From Bacillota bacterium (GTDB lineage Bacteria; Bacillota; Limnochordia; Limnochordales; ZCTH02-B6), in the NCBI GenBank assembly GCA_017577945.1, contig PKQS01000015.1, positions 1-53,632 on the forward strand: a stretch of 53,632 nucleotides of DNA. Direction: 5' to 3'. Made by a program: the position numbers and the translations under genes. A model generated the notes under the pieces. That model ran no database searches and had not been told where the DNA came from. It saw only the letters and a list, made by a program, of their open reading frames with translations. The first letter of the stretch is position 1; each line of letters opens with the position of its first letter. Of the stretch, positions 25,096-34,322 are shown in pieces.

Positions 25096-26693
25096 GGCGC
25101 CGTCCCCCCGGCGAACAACCCGGTCAGCTCCCGCCGCAGCAGCTTGCCCGCGGCGTTGCGCGGCAGCGCGGCCACGAACGCGAACTGCTTTGGCACTTTG
25201 TACCCGGCCAGGCGCTGCCGGCAAAAGAGCGCCAGTTCCTCGGCGGTCGCCGACGCGCCCGGGCGCAGCACCACAGCCGCGGCCGGCACCCGCCCCCACG
25301 TGGCGTCGGGCACCCCGACGACGCCGGCGTCCGCCACCGCCGCGTGCTCCCGCAGCACCGCCTCGATTTCCGCCGGGTACACATTCTCGCCGCCCGAGAC
25401 GAACATGTCGTCCCGGCGATCCAGCACGTAGAGGTAGCCGTCCGCGTCGAGAAAGCCCACGTCGCCCGTGTGAAACCAGCCGTCGCGGAACTTCTCGGCC
25501 GTCGCGTCGGGACGCCGCCAGTAGCCCACCGTGACCGTCGGCCCGCGGACGACGATTTCCCCCGCCTCGCCCGGCGCCGCCCAGCGCCGGCTGCCCGCCT
25601 CGTCCTCGACGACGACGCGCACTTCGGTGGGAAACAGCGGCTTGCCGGCCGACCCGATCCGGACCAACGCGTCTGCCGGCGCGAGGGTGGCGGCTTGCGA
25701 GGCCGTTTCCGTCAGGCCGTACGTCTGAAGAACCGGCATCCCCGCAGCCGCCGCTCGCCGCAGCAGCGCTTCCGGCGCCGGCCCGCCGCCCAGCAGCACC
25801 GCCCGCAGCGACGGGGGATAACGCTGCCCGCCCTTGGCGTCCAGCATCCGGTCCAGCATGGCCGCGACCACCGACAGCAGCGTCACGCCGTCTTCGTCAA
25901 TGGCGCGATTGACGGCCTCGGGGTCAAACCGCGGGTGCAACACGACGGGGATGCCGTACAGGACGCTGCGGAACAGGATGGACAAACCGCTGACGTGAAA
26001 CAGCGGCACGCACGCCAGCCACCGGTCGCCCGCGGCGAGTCCCAAGTTCAGCGCCGAGCCGACGGCGCTCCACCAGTGGTTGCCGTAGGTCAGCAGCGCG
26101 CCTTTGGGCCGGCCCGTCGTGCCCGACGTGTAGAGGATGCTGTGCACTTCGTCCAAGTCCACGTGCGTGCGCGGGGGCGCACCGGCTTCGCCGCGGTCCG
26201 GGACTTGCTGGAACCCGGCTGCGGCGCGCAGCTCCGCCACGTCCAAAAGCCGCGGGGTCGCCTCGCCCAGCAGCGACGCCACCGCCTGCGCCTTCTCGGC
26301 GTACGTCTCGTCGTAGATCAACAGCGCGGCTTCGGCATCTTGCACCTGCCAGGCCATCTCGCCGGGCGCGAGGCGCACATTGAGCGGCACCAGTACCGCG
26401 CCCGCCTTGGCCAGTGCGTGCACGACCACGACGAAGTCGGGCGAATTCGGCAACAACACCGCCACCCGCGGCCCGACCCGCAGCGGTCGTCCCGCCGCAT
26501 CAGTGGTCAGAGCGTCGCTCTCCGCCGGGTGTCGCGCCCGGGCCTCCGCGAGCGCCGCCCGCAAAGCGCAGGCCGCCCGTTCCGCCTCCTCGTTGAGCTC
26601 GGCGAACGTGTACGTGCGCCCACCGAAGAAGAGCGCCGGCGCCTGCGGCGACAAGTATGCCCGGCGGGCCACCCACTCCGGCATCAGCACCAT
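25092..26693 (-). CDS. menE: o-Succinylbenzoate-CoA ligase
   Basis: 533 residues, ANL superfamily. ATP-dependent CoA ligation of o-succinylbenzoate. AMP-binding loop YTSGTTGRPKGALLTYGNHW, then QTYGLTETASQ, GWFHTGDVGFLDADGYLYVL, and the C-terminal catalytic Lys in PRNAAGKLLRREL. The name rests on context (between menA and the Nudix fusion in a men operon) plus a good length; sequence alone would also allow another acyl-CoA ligase. ATG 26693 or 26684, both with a weak ribosome site. Confidence 0.88.
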   Translation of the reverse strand: MVLMPEWVARRAYLSPQAPALFFGGRTYTFAELNEEAERAACALRAALAEARARHPAESDALTTDAAGRPLRVGPRVAVLLPNSPDFVVVVHALAKAGAVLVPLNVRLAPGEMAWQVQDAEAALLIYDETYAEKAQAVASLLGEATPRLLDVAELRAAAGFQQVPDRGEAGAPPRTHVDLDEVHSILYTSGTTGRPKGALLTYGNHWWSAVGSALNLGLAAGDRWLACVPLFHVSGLSILFRSVLYGIPVVLHPRFDPEAVNRAIDEDGVTLLSVVAAMLDRMLDAKGGQRYPPSLRAVLLGGGPAPEALLRRAAAAGMPVLQTYGLTETASQAATLAPADALVRIGSAGKPLFPTEVRVVVEDEAGSRRWAAPGEAGEIVVRGPTVTVGYWRRPDATAEKFRDGWFHTGDVGFLDADGYLYVLDRRDDMFVSGGENVYPAEIEAVLREHAAVADAGVVGVPDATWGRVPAAAVVLRPGASATAEELALFCRQRLAGYKVPKQFAFVAALPRNAAGKLLRRELTGLFAGGTAP

Positions 26694-26805
26694 CCGCGCT
26701 CACGCCCACCTATCCACCGGATCCCGCGCCGGTCCACCGGCCCAGCGTGGCAGGCGCCCCCGCGCCGCGGGATCCTGGAGCGAGAAAGTTCCTCGACGGC
26801 GAAAA

Positions 26806-27675
26806 TCACGCCCAAAGCAGCCCGGCCGCCCACAGCAGCCCGTACAGCAAGTGCAGCCGGCCCGTGCCGGCCAGCACCCGGTTCAGCGCTGTGCCTTGCG
26901 CGCCGGCAGCCACCGTGCGCACTAGCCGGACGGCCACGGCCCCGCTCAACAGCGGCAGCAGCGCCGTCGCGCCCGCCGCGCCGGCCAGCCACGCGACGAC
27001 GGGAACCAGGTACGCCGCGGCCACCAGCAACCCATATTCCCACCGCGTCCCCCGGTCCCCCAGCCGCACCGCCAGCGTCCGCTTGCCCGTCTCCCGGTCG
27101 GTGGGAATGTCCCGCAAGTTGTTGACGACGAGAATGGCCGTCACCAGGCATCCGACCGGGATGGACGCCAGCAGGGCCAGCCCGTCCAGCGTTCCGGTGT
27201 GAACGTAGTGCGTGCCGGCCACCGCCACCACGCCGAAAAACAGGAAGGCGAACACATCACCCAGCCCGTGGTACGCCAGCGGCCATGGCCCGCCCGTGTA
27301 CAGGACGCCGCACGCGATGGCCGCCAGGCCCACCGCCAAGATGGGCCAGCCGCGCAGGTACACCAGGTACATGCCTACGGCGAACGCCAGCCCGAAAACG
27401 AGCGCCGTCGCGAGCCGCATCTGCTCCGGCGTCACCCAGCCGGCCGCCGTGATACGCACGGGCCCCGTACGCCGCTCCGTGTCGGCGCCGCGGTGAAAGT
27501 CAAACAGGTCGTTGGCGAAATTGGTGCCGATCTGGATGAGCACCGACGCGACCAAGGCGGCGAAAAACGCGCCCGGGTGGAACTGCCGCGCCGCGGCCCA
27601 CGCCGTCGCGCTGCCCACCAGCACCGGCACCACCGCGGCCGGCAGCGTCGCCGGCCGCGCCGCCATGAGCCACAT
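26806..27675 (-). CDS. menA: 1,4-Dihydroxy-2-naphthoate polyprenyltransferase
   Basis: About 289 residues, UbiA family, eight or nine membrane helices. Attaches the polyprenyl chain to DHNA to make demethylmenaquinone. The first Asp motif is NFANDLFDFHRGAD (N-D-x-x-D-x-x-x-x-D) and the second is NNLRDIPTDRETGKRTLAV. ATG 27675 (MWLMAARPATLP) gives the usual MenA N-terminus; the frame is open 36 codons upstream into menB, without support. It sits between menB and menE. Confidence 0.94.
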   Translation of the reverse strand: MWLMAARPATLPAAVVPVLVGSATAWAAARQFHPGAFFAALVASVLIQIGTNFANDLFDFHRGADTERRTGPVRITAAGWVTPEQMRLATALVFGLAFAVGMYLVYLRGWPILAVGLAAIACGVLYTGGPWPLAYHGLGDVFAFLFFGVVAVAGTHYVHTGTLDGLALLASIPVGCLVTAILVVNNLRDIPTDRETGKRTLAVRLGDRGTRWEYGLLVAAAYLVPVVAWLAGAAGATALLPLLSGAVAVRLVRTVAAGAQGTALNRVLAGTGRLHLLYGLLWAAGLLWA

Positions 27676-27736
27676 TTTCAGGGCGCCGGGCCGGTCCGCC
27701 TGCGGCCGCAGCGACGGCCCGACGCCGAATCCCGCA

Positions 27737-28555
27737 TTACGGGAAGCGTGGGAACTTGGAGAAATCGGGCTTCCGCTTCTCAAGGAATGCGTTCCTTCCT
27801 TCTTTGGCTTCGTCGGTCATGTAGAACAGCAGCGTCGCGTCGCCGGCCAACTGCTGCAAGCCCGCCAGCCCGTCGGTGTCCGCGTTGAAGGCGGCCTTCA
27901 GGAACCGGATAGCCGTAGGGCTCATCTGCAAAATCTCCTTGGCCCACTTGATGGACTCTTCCTCCAGCTGCTCCAGCGGCACCACCGCGTTGACCAGGCC
28001 CATCTCCAGCGCTTCTTGCGCCGTGTACTGCCGGCACAGGTACCAGATCTCCCGCGCCTTCTTGTGGCCCACGATGCGCGCCAGCAGCGTGGCTCCGTAG
28101 CCGGCGTCGAAGCTGCCCACCCGCGGGCCCGCCTGCCCGAAGATGGCGTTGTCCGCGGCGATGGTCAGATCGCACACCAAATGCAGCACATGCCCGCCGC
28201 CGATGCAATAGCCCGCCACCACCGCGATGACCGGCTTGGGCAAGTAGCGAATTTGCCGCTGCAAGTCCAGGACGTTCAAGCGCGGCACGCCGTCGTCGCC
28301 CACGTACCCGGCGTCGCCCCGCACCTTCTGGTCGCCGCCGGTGCAAAACGCCTTGTCCCCGGCGCCCCGCAGCAGCACGACGCCGATCTCGCGGTCCTCC
28401 CGCGCGTCGGCGAAAGCGTCCATCATCTCCTGCACCGTCAGCGGCCGAAACGCGTTGTGCACGTGCGGGCGGTTGATGGTAATCCGGGCGATCCCCTCGG
28501 CCTTCTCATAGATGATATCGGTGTAGTCCTTGACTTTCTGCCACTGGACCGGCAT
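27737..28555 (-). CDS. menB: 1,4-Dihydroxy-2-naphthoyl-CoA synthase
   Basis: 272 residues, crotonase fold. Closes the naphthoate ring from o-succinylbenzoyl-CoA. MenB-specific features are visible: the N-terminal [69 protein letters not shown], and the C-terminal [23 protein letters not shown] 28555 has AGGGGG five bases upstream and fits the family start. A 229-bp gap to menH contains an extended -10 (28588-28596) that may add an internal promoter. Confidence 0.97.
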   Translation of the reverse strand: MPVQWQKVKDYTDIIYEKAEGIARITINRPHVHNAFRPLTVQEMMDAFADAREDREIGVVLLRGAGDKAFCTGGDQKVRGDAGYVGDDGVPRLNVLDLQRQIRYLPKPVIAVVAGYCIGGGHVLHLVCDLTIAADNAIFGQAGPRVGSFDAGYGATLLARIVGHKKAREIWYLCRQYTAQEALEMGLVNAVVPLEQLEEESIKWAKEILQMSPTAIRFLKAAFNADTDGLAGLQQLAGDATLLFYMTDEAKEGRNAFLEKRKPDFSKFPRFP

Positions 28556-28587
28556 CGTTCCCCCTGCCTTTCCTCCGTTCAAGCGCC

Positions 28588-28596
28588 TGTATAGCA
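28588..28596 (-). promoter_or_regulatory. Possible internal promoter before menB
   Basis: On the minus strand TGCTATACA is an extended -10 (TG, one base, TATACA), about 33 bases before the menB start and in the only large gap of the operon (28556-28784). The -35 is poor. Confidence 0.35.
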
Positions 28597-28784
28597 GTGC
28601 GCCCCGTAAACCCCGTGCGCGAAAGTGCTTGCCTCCCGCGGCTTGCCCGGCCCGGCTGGGCGCCCCTCCGGCCTCGCCGAGCAGGCGCGGGTTGCGGCAC
28701 CCCTGCTTTGTTTACGGTGGCCGCGCCCGCGCTGGCCTCACCAGCAACCCCCGGTTGCGCGACATGCGCCACACCCGGCCTGTG

Positions 28785-29591
28785 TCACAATCCCGTCAAA
28801 AACTCCGTCACGGCCTGCATGAACGCATCCGGCCGCTCCAAGTGCACGGCGTGCCCCGCATCCGGCACGATGACGGCCCGCGCCCGGGGCATAAGCGCAG
28901 CCATCTCCTGCACGATGCCCACGTACTTCTCATCGAGCGCCCCCGCCAGCAGCAACGCCGGCGCCTGGATCTCCCCCAGCCGCCCGTGCAGCGGCTCCTG
29001 GACGCCCGCGCCCATGCCGCGCAGCGCGTTGGCCAGCCCTTCGGCCCGCTGCCGCAGCCGCTGCGCCCGCACCGCGGACCGCACCCCCTCCGGTAGCCGC
29101 GCCTGTGTGGCGAACAGCGGCAGCCGCTCCCAGCGCTCGACGAAGGACGCCACGCCCTCGCGCTCGATGAAGGCGGCCAGCTCCTCGTCCGCCTGCCGCC
29201 TAGCCGCCCGCTCCGCCGGATCCCGGATGCCCGGCGACGCGCTCTCCAGCACCAGCGCCGTGACGCGCTGCGGCGCCGCCAGCGCCAGGTGCAGGGCGAC
29301 TCGACCGCCCATGGAGTAGCCCAGGACGCGCACGTCGTCCGCACCCAGCTCGTCCAGCAGGCGAACGAGATCGGCCGCGCAGCGCTCCAGCCGGTACCGC
29401 TCCGGGTCTCGCGGGGCTCCGGTGCGCCCGTGCCCGGGCAAATCGACGGCGATGACGCGAAACTTCTGAGACCACGCCGGCACGAACGGGTCCCACGTAT
29501 GCAAGTCGCCCGTAAACCCGTGCAGCAATAGCAGCGCCGGCCCGCGGCCTGTCACCTGGACGTTGTAGGACAAGCCGTTCAAGACGTACAC
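28785..29591 (-). CDS. menH: SHCHC synthase-like alpha/beta hydrolase
   Basis: 268 residues. The oxyanion-hole region LLLLHGFTGDLHTW, nucleophile elbow GYSMGGRVALHLAL and C-terminal GHAVHLERPDAFMQAV give a complete Ser-Asp-His set. MenH removes pyruvate from SEPHCHC. The place between menD and menB is the Bacillus order and is the main reason for the name. GTG 29591 has GAGGTG eight bases upstream and overlaps the end of menD; the same frame is open further upstream only because it mirrors menD. Confidence 0.86.
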   Translation of the reverse strand: MYVLNGLSYNVQVTGRGPALLLLHGFTGDLHTWDPFVPAWSQKFRVIAVDLPGHGRTGAPRDPERYRLERCAADLVRLLDELGADDVRVLGYSMGGRVALHLALAAPQRVTALVLESASPGIRDPAERAARRQADEELAAFIEREGVASFVERWERLPLFATQARLPEGVRSAVRAQRLRQRAEGLANALRGMGAGVQEPLHGRLGEIQAPALLLAGALDEKYVGIVQEMAALMPRARAVIVPDAGHAVHLERPDAFMQAVTEFLTGL

Positions 29592-31366
29592 GACGCGAGC
29601 ACCTCGCGCGCCGCCGCCTGCGCCCGGGCGAACACGTCCCGGTGCTGCGCCACGTTGCGCGCCCGATCCGAGGGCACCTCGACGACGTACAGCCCGCGGC
29701 CGGCCACACCCTCTTGCACCGCCTGCCGGAACGCGGCCCAGTCCCGCACCCGGGTGAACCGCCCGCCGTACATCCGCACCACCGGCTCGAAATCGAGCCC
29801 GTGGGGCGTGCCGAAGAGGCGCTCGAAATGGCGGGGCACCTCCGCCTGGGGCAGGAAGGAGAAGATGCCGCCGCCGTCGTTGTTGACGACGACGATGGTG
29901 CAGGGCAGCCCGTGCAGCTTGGCGGCCAGCAAGCCGTTCAGGTCGTGGTAAAACGACAAGTCGCCCAGCACAAGCACCACGGGCCCGCTCCAGGCGGCGC
30001 TGACTCCCAGGGCACTGGAGACGACGCCGTCGATGCCGCTCGCCCCCCGGTTGCCGAACACCCGCACGCGCCGCTGGATGGCCGGGAAAAACGCGTCCAT
30101 GTCGCGAACGGGCATGCTGTTGCCCACAAACAGCGCGGCGCCGTCCGGCAGCAGCTCGGCCAGTTCCTGAAACACGCGGCCCTCGAACAGGCCCTCCTGC
30201 TGCACCGCCGCCTCCCGCAGCACTCGCCGTACCTCGTCGTTCAGCCGCCGCCACAGCTCCCGCCAGTGCGGGCTGTTCGCCCGCTCGCGGCCGGCCGGCC
30301 CGGCCCCGCGACCGTCCTCCGGCGCCCCCAGCACCTGCAGCGCCTCCAGCACCGCCCGGCACAGCCAGCCCGGGTCCACGTGCAGCAGCTTGCCGGCCGT
30401 CAGCACGGGATCCCGCCACCCGCCGCCTTCGTCCACCACCACCTGCGGCACGCCGGCCCAGCGCTGCAGCGCCTGCAAGAGCGCCTTCGAAACGGGGGCG
30501 GCACCGAAGCGGACCACCAGCTCGGGCGTCAACGCCGCCGCGACGGTTTCATCCCGCAAGAACACGTCATACGCGTCGACGACGCCCGCCGAACCCGGCG
30601 CCCGCAGGCCGGACAGCGGGTCGGCCAGCACCGGCCAGCCCAGCTTGTCCGCCAGCACGGCGATGTCGCCGGCCGCGGCGGCCGGCGTTTCGGGCCCGCA
30701 CACGAACAACCCGCGCTCGACGCGCCTCCACTGCCGCGCCAGCTCCTCCACCTGGCGGGAAGCCAGCGTGCGCGTGCCCGCCACGATTTGCGGATGTACC
30801 GGCCAGTCGACCGCCGGGCCCGGCAGCGGCACGAGCGGTTCCCGCAGCGGGAAATTCAGGTGGACCGGCCCCGCCGGAGACGCCTTGACCGTGGCCGCGG
30901 CCCGCGCCGCCGCCATGCGCGCGTAGGCCACCAGCGGCGCGCTGGCCTCCGGCAAGGGCATGTCCACGAACCATTTCACGTGCGTCCCGTAAAGCCGTAC
31001 CTGATCGATGGTCTGGTTGGCGCCGACGTCCCGCAGCTCCCGCGGCCGGTCGGCCGTGAGCACGATCAGCGGCACCCGGGAGAAGTGCGCCTCCACCACC
31101 GCGGGCATGAAGTTGACCACCGCGGTGCCGGACGTTCCCGCGAGGGCTACCGGCTCGCCCGTGGCTTTCGCCAGCCCGAGGGCGAAGAAAGCCGCCGACC
31201 GCTCGTCGATATGCATCCAGACCCGCAAGTCCGGATGGTCGGCGCACAGGAGAGCCAGCGGCGTCGAGCGCGAGCCGGGGCACAGGCACACGTGCCGGAC
31301 GCCCGCCCGCGCCAGCTCGTCCACGAACGCCCCGATGAACGCGTGCGCCGCCTGCTGCACGTTCAT
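29579..31366 (-). CDS. menD: SEPHCHC synthase, thiamine-diphosphate dependent
   Basis: 595 residues. Condenses isochorismate with the succinic semialdehyde-ThDP adduct from 2-oxoglutarate. The N-terminus HAFIGAFVDELARAGVRHVC with CPGSRSTPLAL, the catalytic-Glu region, NQTIDQVRLYG and the ThDP motif GDLSFYHDLNGLL...NNDGGGIFSFLP are all MenD-specific. Its ATG overlaps the menF stop (ATGA). Length is near the usual 550-600. Confidence 0.97.
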   Translation of the reverse strand: MNVQQAAHAFIGAFVDELARAGVRHVCLCPGSRSTPLALLCADHPDLRVWMHIDERSAAFFALGLAKATGEPVALAGTSGTAVVNFMPAVVEAHFSRVPLIVLTADRPRELRDVGANQTIDQVRLYGTHVKWFVDMPLPEASAPLVAYARMAAARAAATVKASPAGPVHLNFPLREPLVPLPGPAVDWPVHPQIVAGTRTLASRQVEELARQWRRVERGLFVCGPETPAAAAGDIAVLADKLGWPVLADPLSGLRAPGSAGVVDAYDVFLRDETVAAALTPELVVRFGAAPVSKALLQALQRWAGVPQVVVDEGGGWRDPVLTAGKLLHVDPGWLCRAVLEALQVLGAPEDGRGAGPAGRERANSPHWRELWRRLNDEVRRVLREAAVQQEGLFEGRVFQELAELLPDGAALFVGNSMPVRDMDAFFPAIQRRVRVFGNRGASGIDGVVSSALGVSAAWSGPVVLVLGDLSFYHDLNGLLAAKLHGLPCTIVVVNNDGGGIFSFLPQAEVPRHFERLFGTPHGLDFEPVVRMYGGRFTRVRDWAAFRQAVQEGVAGRGLYVVEVPSDRARNVAQHRDVFARAQAAAREVLASCTS

Positions 31367-32961
31367 AGGCTCGCCTCCAATGCCGCCAGCATAGGCCGCA
31401 GCTTCAGCGCCGACTCTTCGTACTCGCTCTCCGGCACCGAATCACCCATGATGCCGCAGCCGGCGAACAGCCACGCTTCCTCGCCCCGCACCAGGGCCGA
31501 GCGCAAGCCCGCCGCGAACTCGCCATCGCCGGCCCAGTCCATCCAGCCCACCGGTCCCGCGTACCAGCCGCGTGCCCAGCCCTCGCGCTCCCGAATCCAG
31601 GCCAGCGCCGCCTCCCGCGGGTACCCCGCGAGAGCAGGCGTCGGGTGCACCCGCGCCGTCAGTTCCAGCACGTCCACGCCGTGGGCCGCCTGGGCCGTCA
31701 CTGGCGTGTACAAGTGCTGTACGTTGGCCAGCCGGCGCAGCTCCGTGCCCCCCACGGACACCTCCACGCACGCCGGCGCGAGCGCTTCGATGATGGCCCG
31801 CAGCACGATGCGGTGCTCCGCCGCGTTCTTGGCGTCGGACAGCAGCCAGCGACCGAGCTCTTCGTCTTCCGCGGGCGTGGCGCCCCGGCGCACGGATCCC
31901 GCCAGGCAGGCCACGTGCACGAGCCCGCCCGTCTTGCGCACGATGCGTTCGGGCGTCGCGCCAAGGAAACAGTCGCCGCCGCGCGCGACGGCGAAAAGGT
32001 AGCACGCGGGATAATGCGCCAGCAGGTAACGCAGCGCGGCGCCGACGTCGAAGCGTCTCGACGCGGCGATGCGCACGCAGCGGGCCAGCACGGCTTTCTC
32101 CAGAACCCTGCTGCGCACGGCCGCGGCCGTCTCCGCCACGGCCGCCAGCCACCGCCCCCGCGGCGGGATCTCCTCCACGATGCGAACCGCGGTTTCCGGC
32201 ACGGCCGCAACCCCGTCCGCGGCGCCGGGTGCGCCCTCGTCCGCTGCGCAAGCCCCCACTTCCTCAGCTTCCGCCCACGCGGCCGCCAGATCCCGCGCCG
32301 CCGCCTCGGCCGCGAGCTGCGGGTCGTCGTCCGGCCCGACGACAGCGTTGAGCGTCACCCACGCCCGCCCGGCCACGTCCCCGTACATCACCCGCGGCAA
32401 GTCGAGCCGTCCCTCGCCGAAGGCCTCCCAAAGGTCTCCGGCGCCGCCGGCGTCAAAGGCGAACCCGCCCAGCAGCAACGGCCCGGGCCCCGGCGCCGCC
32501 GTCCGTTCGCCGTGCGCGCCCGCCGTCCCGCCGGCCGCGTGCGGCAAGCCTTCCCGTTGGCCGCACGCCTGCTCGCCTTCCGCCGGCTGGTCCTCCGCCG
32601 GCTCGCCGTCCACGACGACTACTGCATCGGACACCAGCACCCGCCACAGCAGCGATACCCGGGCGAACCGGTCCGGCCCCGCGCCGGCCGCCGACCAAGC
32701 CGTCCCGACGCCCAGCAGCACGGCGTCCTGCCAAGGTGCATACCACAGCATGGCGTCCGCACCGCGCGCCCGCGCCGCCTCGAAGACCGCGATCCAATCC
32801 CGCCGCGGCAGCCCCTCCGACACGCTGACCAACACTGGCCTCCCGTCTCGCCGCGCCCGCGCCGCCGCCTCCGCGAAGGGCGCCACCAGCCGCCTCAGAA
32901 CGTCCGCCTCGCTCCCTGCGCTCAACACCGCCGGTCCGCGCCGGGTCATCGCCTTCGTCAT
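31363..32961 (-). CDS. menF: Isochorismate synthase
   Basis: 532 residues, chorismate-binding family. First committed step from chorismate. The C-terminal catalytic half has EKAVLARCVRIAASRRFDVG, GATPERIVRKT, KNAAEHRIVLRAI, GGTELRRLANVQHLYTPVTA and the metal-binding tail DSVPESEYEESALKLRP. The N-terminal half is variable and holds an acidic low-complexity insert near residues 122-150. ATG 32961 overlaps the TetR stop (ATGA), so the regulator is translated with the enzyme. Confidence 0.95.
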   Translation of the reverse strand: MTKAMTRRGPAVLSAGSEADVLRRLVAPFAEAAARARRDGRPVLVSVSEGLPRRDWIAVFEAARARGADAMLWYAPWQDAVLLGVGTAWSAAGAGPDRFARVSLLWRVLVSDAVVVVDGEPAEDQPAEGEQACGQREGLPHAAGGTAGAHGERTAAPGPGPLLLGGFAFDAGGAGDLWEAFGEGRLDLPRVMYGDVAGRAWVTLNAVVGPDDDPQLAAEAAARDLAAAWAEAEEVGACAADEGAPGAADGVAAVPETAVRIVEEIPPRGRWLAAVAETAAAVRSRVLEKAVLARCVRIAASRRFDVGAALRYLLAHYPACYLFAVARGGDCFLGATPERIVRKTGGLVHVACLAGSVRRGATPAEDEELGRWLLSDAKNAAEHRIVLRAIIEALAPACVEVSVGGTELRRLANVQHLYTPVTAQAAHGVDVLELTARVHPTPALAGYPREAALAWIREREGWARGWYAGPVGWMDWAGDGEFAAGLRSALVRGEEAWLFAGCGIMGDSVPESEYEESALKLRPMLAALEASL

Positions 32962-33659
32962 GATGCCGCCCCCTGCGCCCCGGCCCGGGAGTCCGTCTCC
33001 GCCTCGGCCGCCGCGCCGATGCTGCGCAAGAGCATGGCCCGCAGCTGCGGCAGCGCGGTTTCCAGCAGGTCCGGCTGTCCCGTATGCACCCAACGCATCA
33101 CCACTTCGTTGATGGCCCCGAGCCACACGTACGCCGCCAGCTCCGTATCCAGCGGCGCGATGGACCCTTCCTCCACGGCCCGGTCCAGGTGGCGCTTAAT
33201 GAGCGCGGCGAAACCCGCGTGCAGTTGGTGGAGCTTGTCGTTGAAGGCGTGGCCGAGGCCGGCCGCTTCGATGAGCATGATCTTGGCGAGGCGGCGGTGG
33301 CGGGAAAACTCGGACAAGACGGTGCGCAGCGCCGCGTCCACCTTGTTGAGGGCGCCGTGCTCGCGGGCGATGGCGTCCTCGACGCGGCGGAACAGCACGG
33401 AGTACATATGGTCGACCAGCGCCAGGAAAATCGCTTGCTTGCTGGGGAAGAAATGATAGAAGGAACCTTTCGACGTGTCCGAAGCCCGGACGATATCGTC
33501 CACCGCGGCCGCGTAATACCCTTTCTCCGCGAACACTTCGGCCGCGGCCTCCAAAATGCGCCGCTTCGTTTCCGGCTCGTCCGCGGGCGCAAACCACCCC
33601 GCGGGCGTGGCCTCCATCGCTTTTTCCACAGCCGGACAGCCCCTGTTGCGTCGATTCAT
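32958..33659 (-). CDS. TetR/AcrR-family regulator heading the menaquinone operon
   Basis: About 233 residues. The helix-turn-helix is clear: ETKRRILEAAAEVFAEKGYY, then VDDIVRASDTSKGSFYHFF and PSKQAIFLALVDHM. The C-terminal ligand domain is helical and of the AcrR type; ligand unknown. Start uncertain: ATG 33659, GTG 33629 and ATG 33617 are all possible and none has a strong ribosome site. The gene overlaps menF by ATGA. A perfect 26-bp palindrome at 33730-33755 sits at its predicted transcription start, so it most likely represses itself and the whole men operon. Confidence 0.9.
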   Translation of the reverse strand: MNRRNRGCPAVEKAMEATPAGWFAPADEPETKRRILEAAAEVFAEKGYYAAAVDDIVRASDTSKGSFYHFFPSKQAIFLALVDHMYSVLFRRVEDAIAREHGALNKVDAALRTVLSEFSRHRRLAKIMLIEAAGLGHAFNDKLHQLHAGFAALIKRHLDRAVEEGSIAPLDTELAAYVWLGAINEVVMRWVHTGQPDLLETALPQLRAMLLRSIGAAAEAETDSRAGAQGAAS

Positions 33660-33729
33660 ACACGCCAGTCGAAGCGCGCTCGGGCGCGAAAAAAAGACTC
33701 GGGACGCGCCGCCGCGCGCCACGCCCGGC

Positions 33730-33755
33730 GACTAGACCGACGCGTCGGTCTAGTC
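33730..33755. promoter_or_regulatory. Perfect 26-bp palindromic operator of the tetR-men operon
   Basis: Left half GACTAGACCGACG (33730-33742) is followed directly by its exact reverse complement CGTCGGTCTAGTC (33743-33755). The length and the GACCGAC-type core are typical of operators bound by TetR-family dimers. It lies from about +1 to +27 of the predicted transcript and about 70-140 bases before the regulator's own start codon. Confidence 0.9.
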
Positions 33756-33762
33756 ACCTTTC

Positions 33763-33791
33763 ACGATACCGCACCCGGGACCGCCCGTCAA
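33763..33791 (-). promoter_or_regulatory. Promoter of the tetR-men operon
   Basis: TTGACG (33791-33786), 17-base spacer, TATCGT (33768-33763). Predicted start near 33756, at the edge of the 26-bp palindrome. It begins only seven bases after the end of the cupredoxin gene. Confidence 0.7.
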
Positions 33792-33797
33792 TGCGGC

Positions 33798-34313
33798 TCA
33801 CCGCTGAGCGACGGCGGGCTCCGTGACAATGATGCGTCCTACCATGCCCATGAGCTGATGGCCGTTCACAGTGCAAACGATGGGGTACTCGCCCGGCTGG
33901 GTGAAGACGAAGCCCCACTGCTGGCCGGGGCCGAGGATCGGCGACTCGAACAGCGGCGGCTCCGCGCCGACTCGCCGCGTGCCGGACTGCAAGATGTTGT
34001 GCTCCACCGAGTCTTGGTTGACGAACACGACGCGCGTGCCCTCCGGCACCACGATGTCGGACGGATTAAAGCGGAAGTTCTTGATGTTGACGTAAACCGT
34101 CGGCCTCTGCTCCGCCGCGTCGTCGGCCGGATCATCCTCGAAGCCCACGCCCGCGGCGTCGCCTAGGCCGCACGCGAACGCCAGCCCGCGGCCGAGCCCG
34201 GCCAGCGGCGCCAGCGAGCTGCAACCCAGCAGCGTAAAGCCCAACAAAAAAAGGAGGATGGACGCCAACGCCCACGAGAGGGCCGGCAAGCGAAAACGCG
34301 GCAGATATTTCAT
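33798..34313 (-). CDS. Cupredoxin-domain lipoprotein
   Basis: 171 residues from ATG 34313 (AGGAG eleven bases upstream). Signal LASILLFLLGFTLLGC with lipobox Cys at about 31. After an acidic linker comes a plastocyanin-like domain (about 72-165). Probable type-1 copper ligands are His105 (VEHNIL), Cys147, His152 and Met155 or Met157 (CTVNGHQLMGM). C-x4-H-x4-M resembles the sulfocyanin/halocyanin pattern, so it may carry one copper and pass electrons at the membrane surface. It stands next to a menaquinone operon, which fits a respiratory role. A palindrome overlaps its -10. Confidence 0.87.
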   Translation of the reverse strand: MKYLPRFRLPALSWALASILLFLLGFTLLGCSSLAPLAGLGRGLAFACGLGDAAGVGFEDDPADDAAEQRPTVYVNIKNFRFNPSDIVVPEGTRVVFVNQDSVEHNILQSGTRRVGAEPPLFESPILGPGQQWGFVFTQPGEYPIVCTVNGHQLMGMVGRIIVTEPAVAQR

Positions 34314-34322
34314 GCGCTTAAC

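Noticed and set aside
28785..30419. A 544-codon frame in which the MenH-like hydrolase is only the C-terminal half
   Set aside because: The N-terminal half is an out-of-frame reading of menD; the GTG at 29591 with GAGGTG is the real start.
29642..32002. Long plus-strand frame opposite menD and menF (about 786 codons)
   Set aside because: Arg/His/Pro-rich shadow translation; the minus-strand men genes have all the family motifs.
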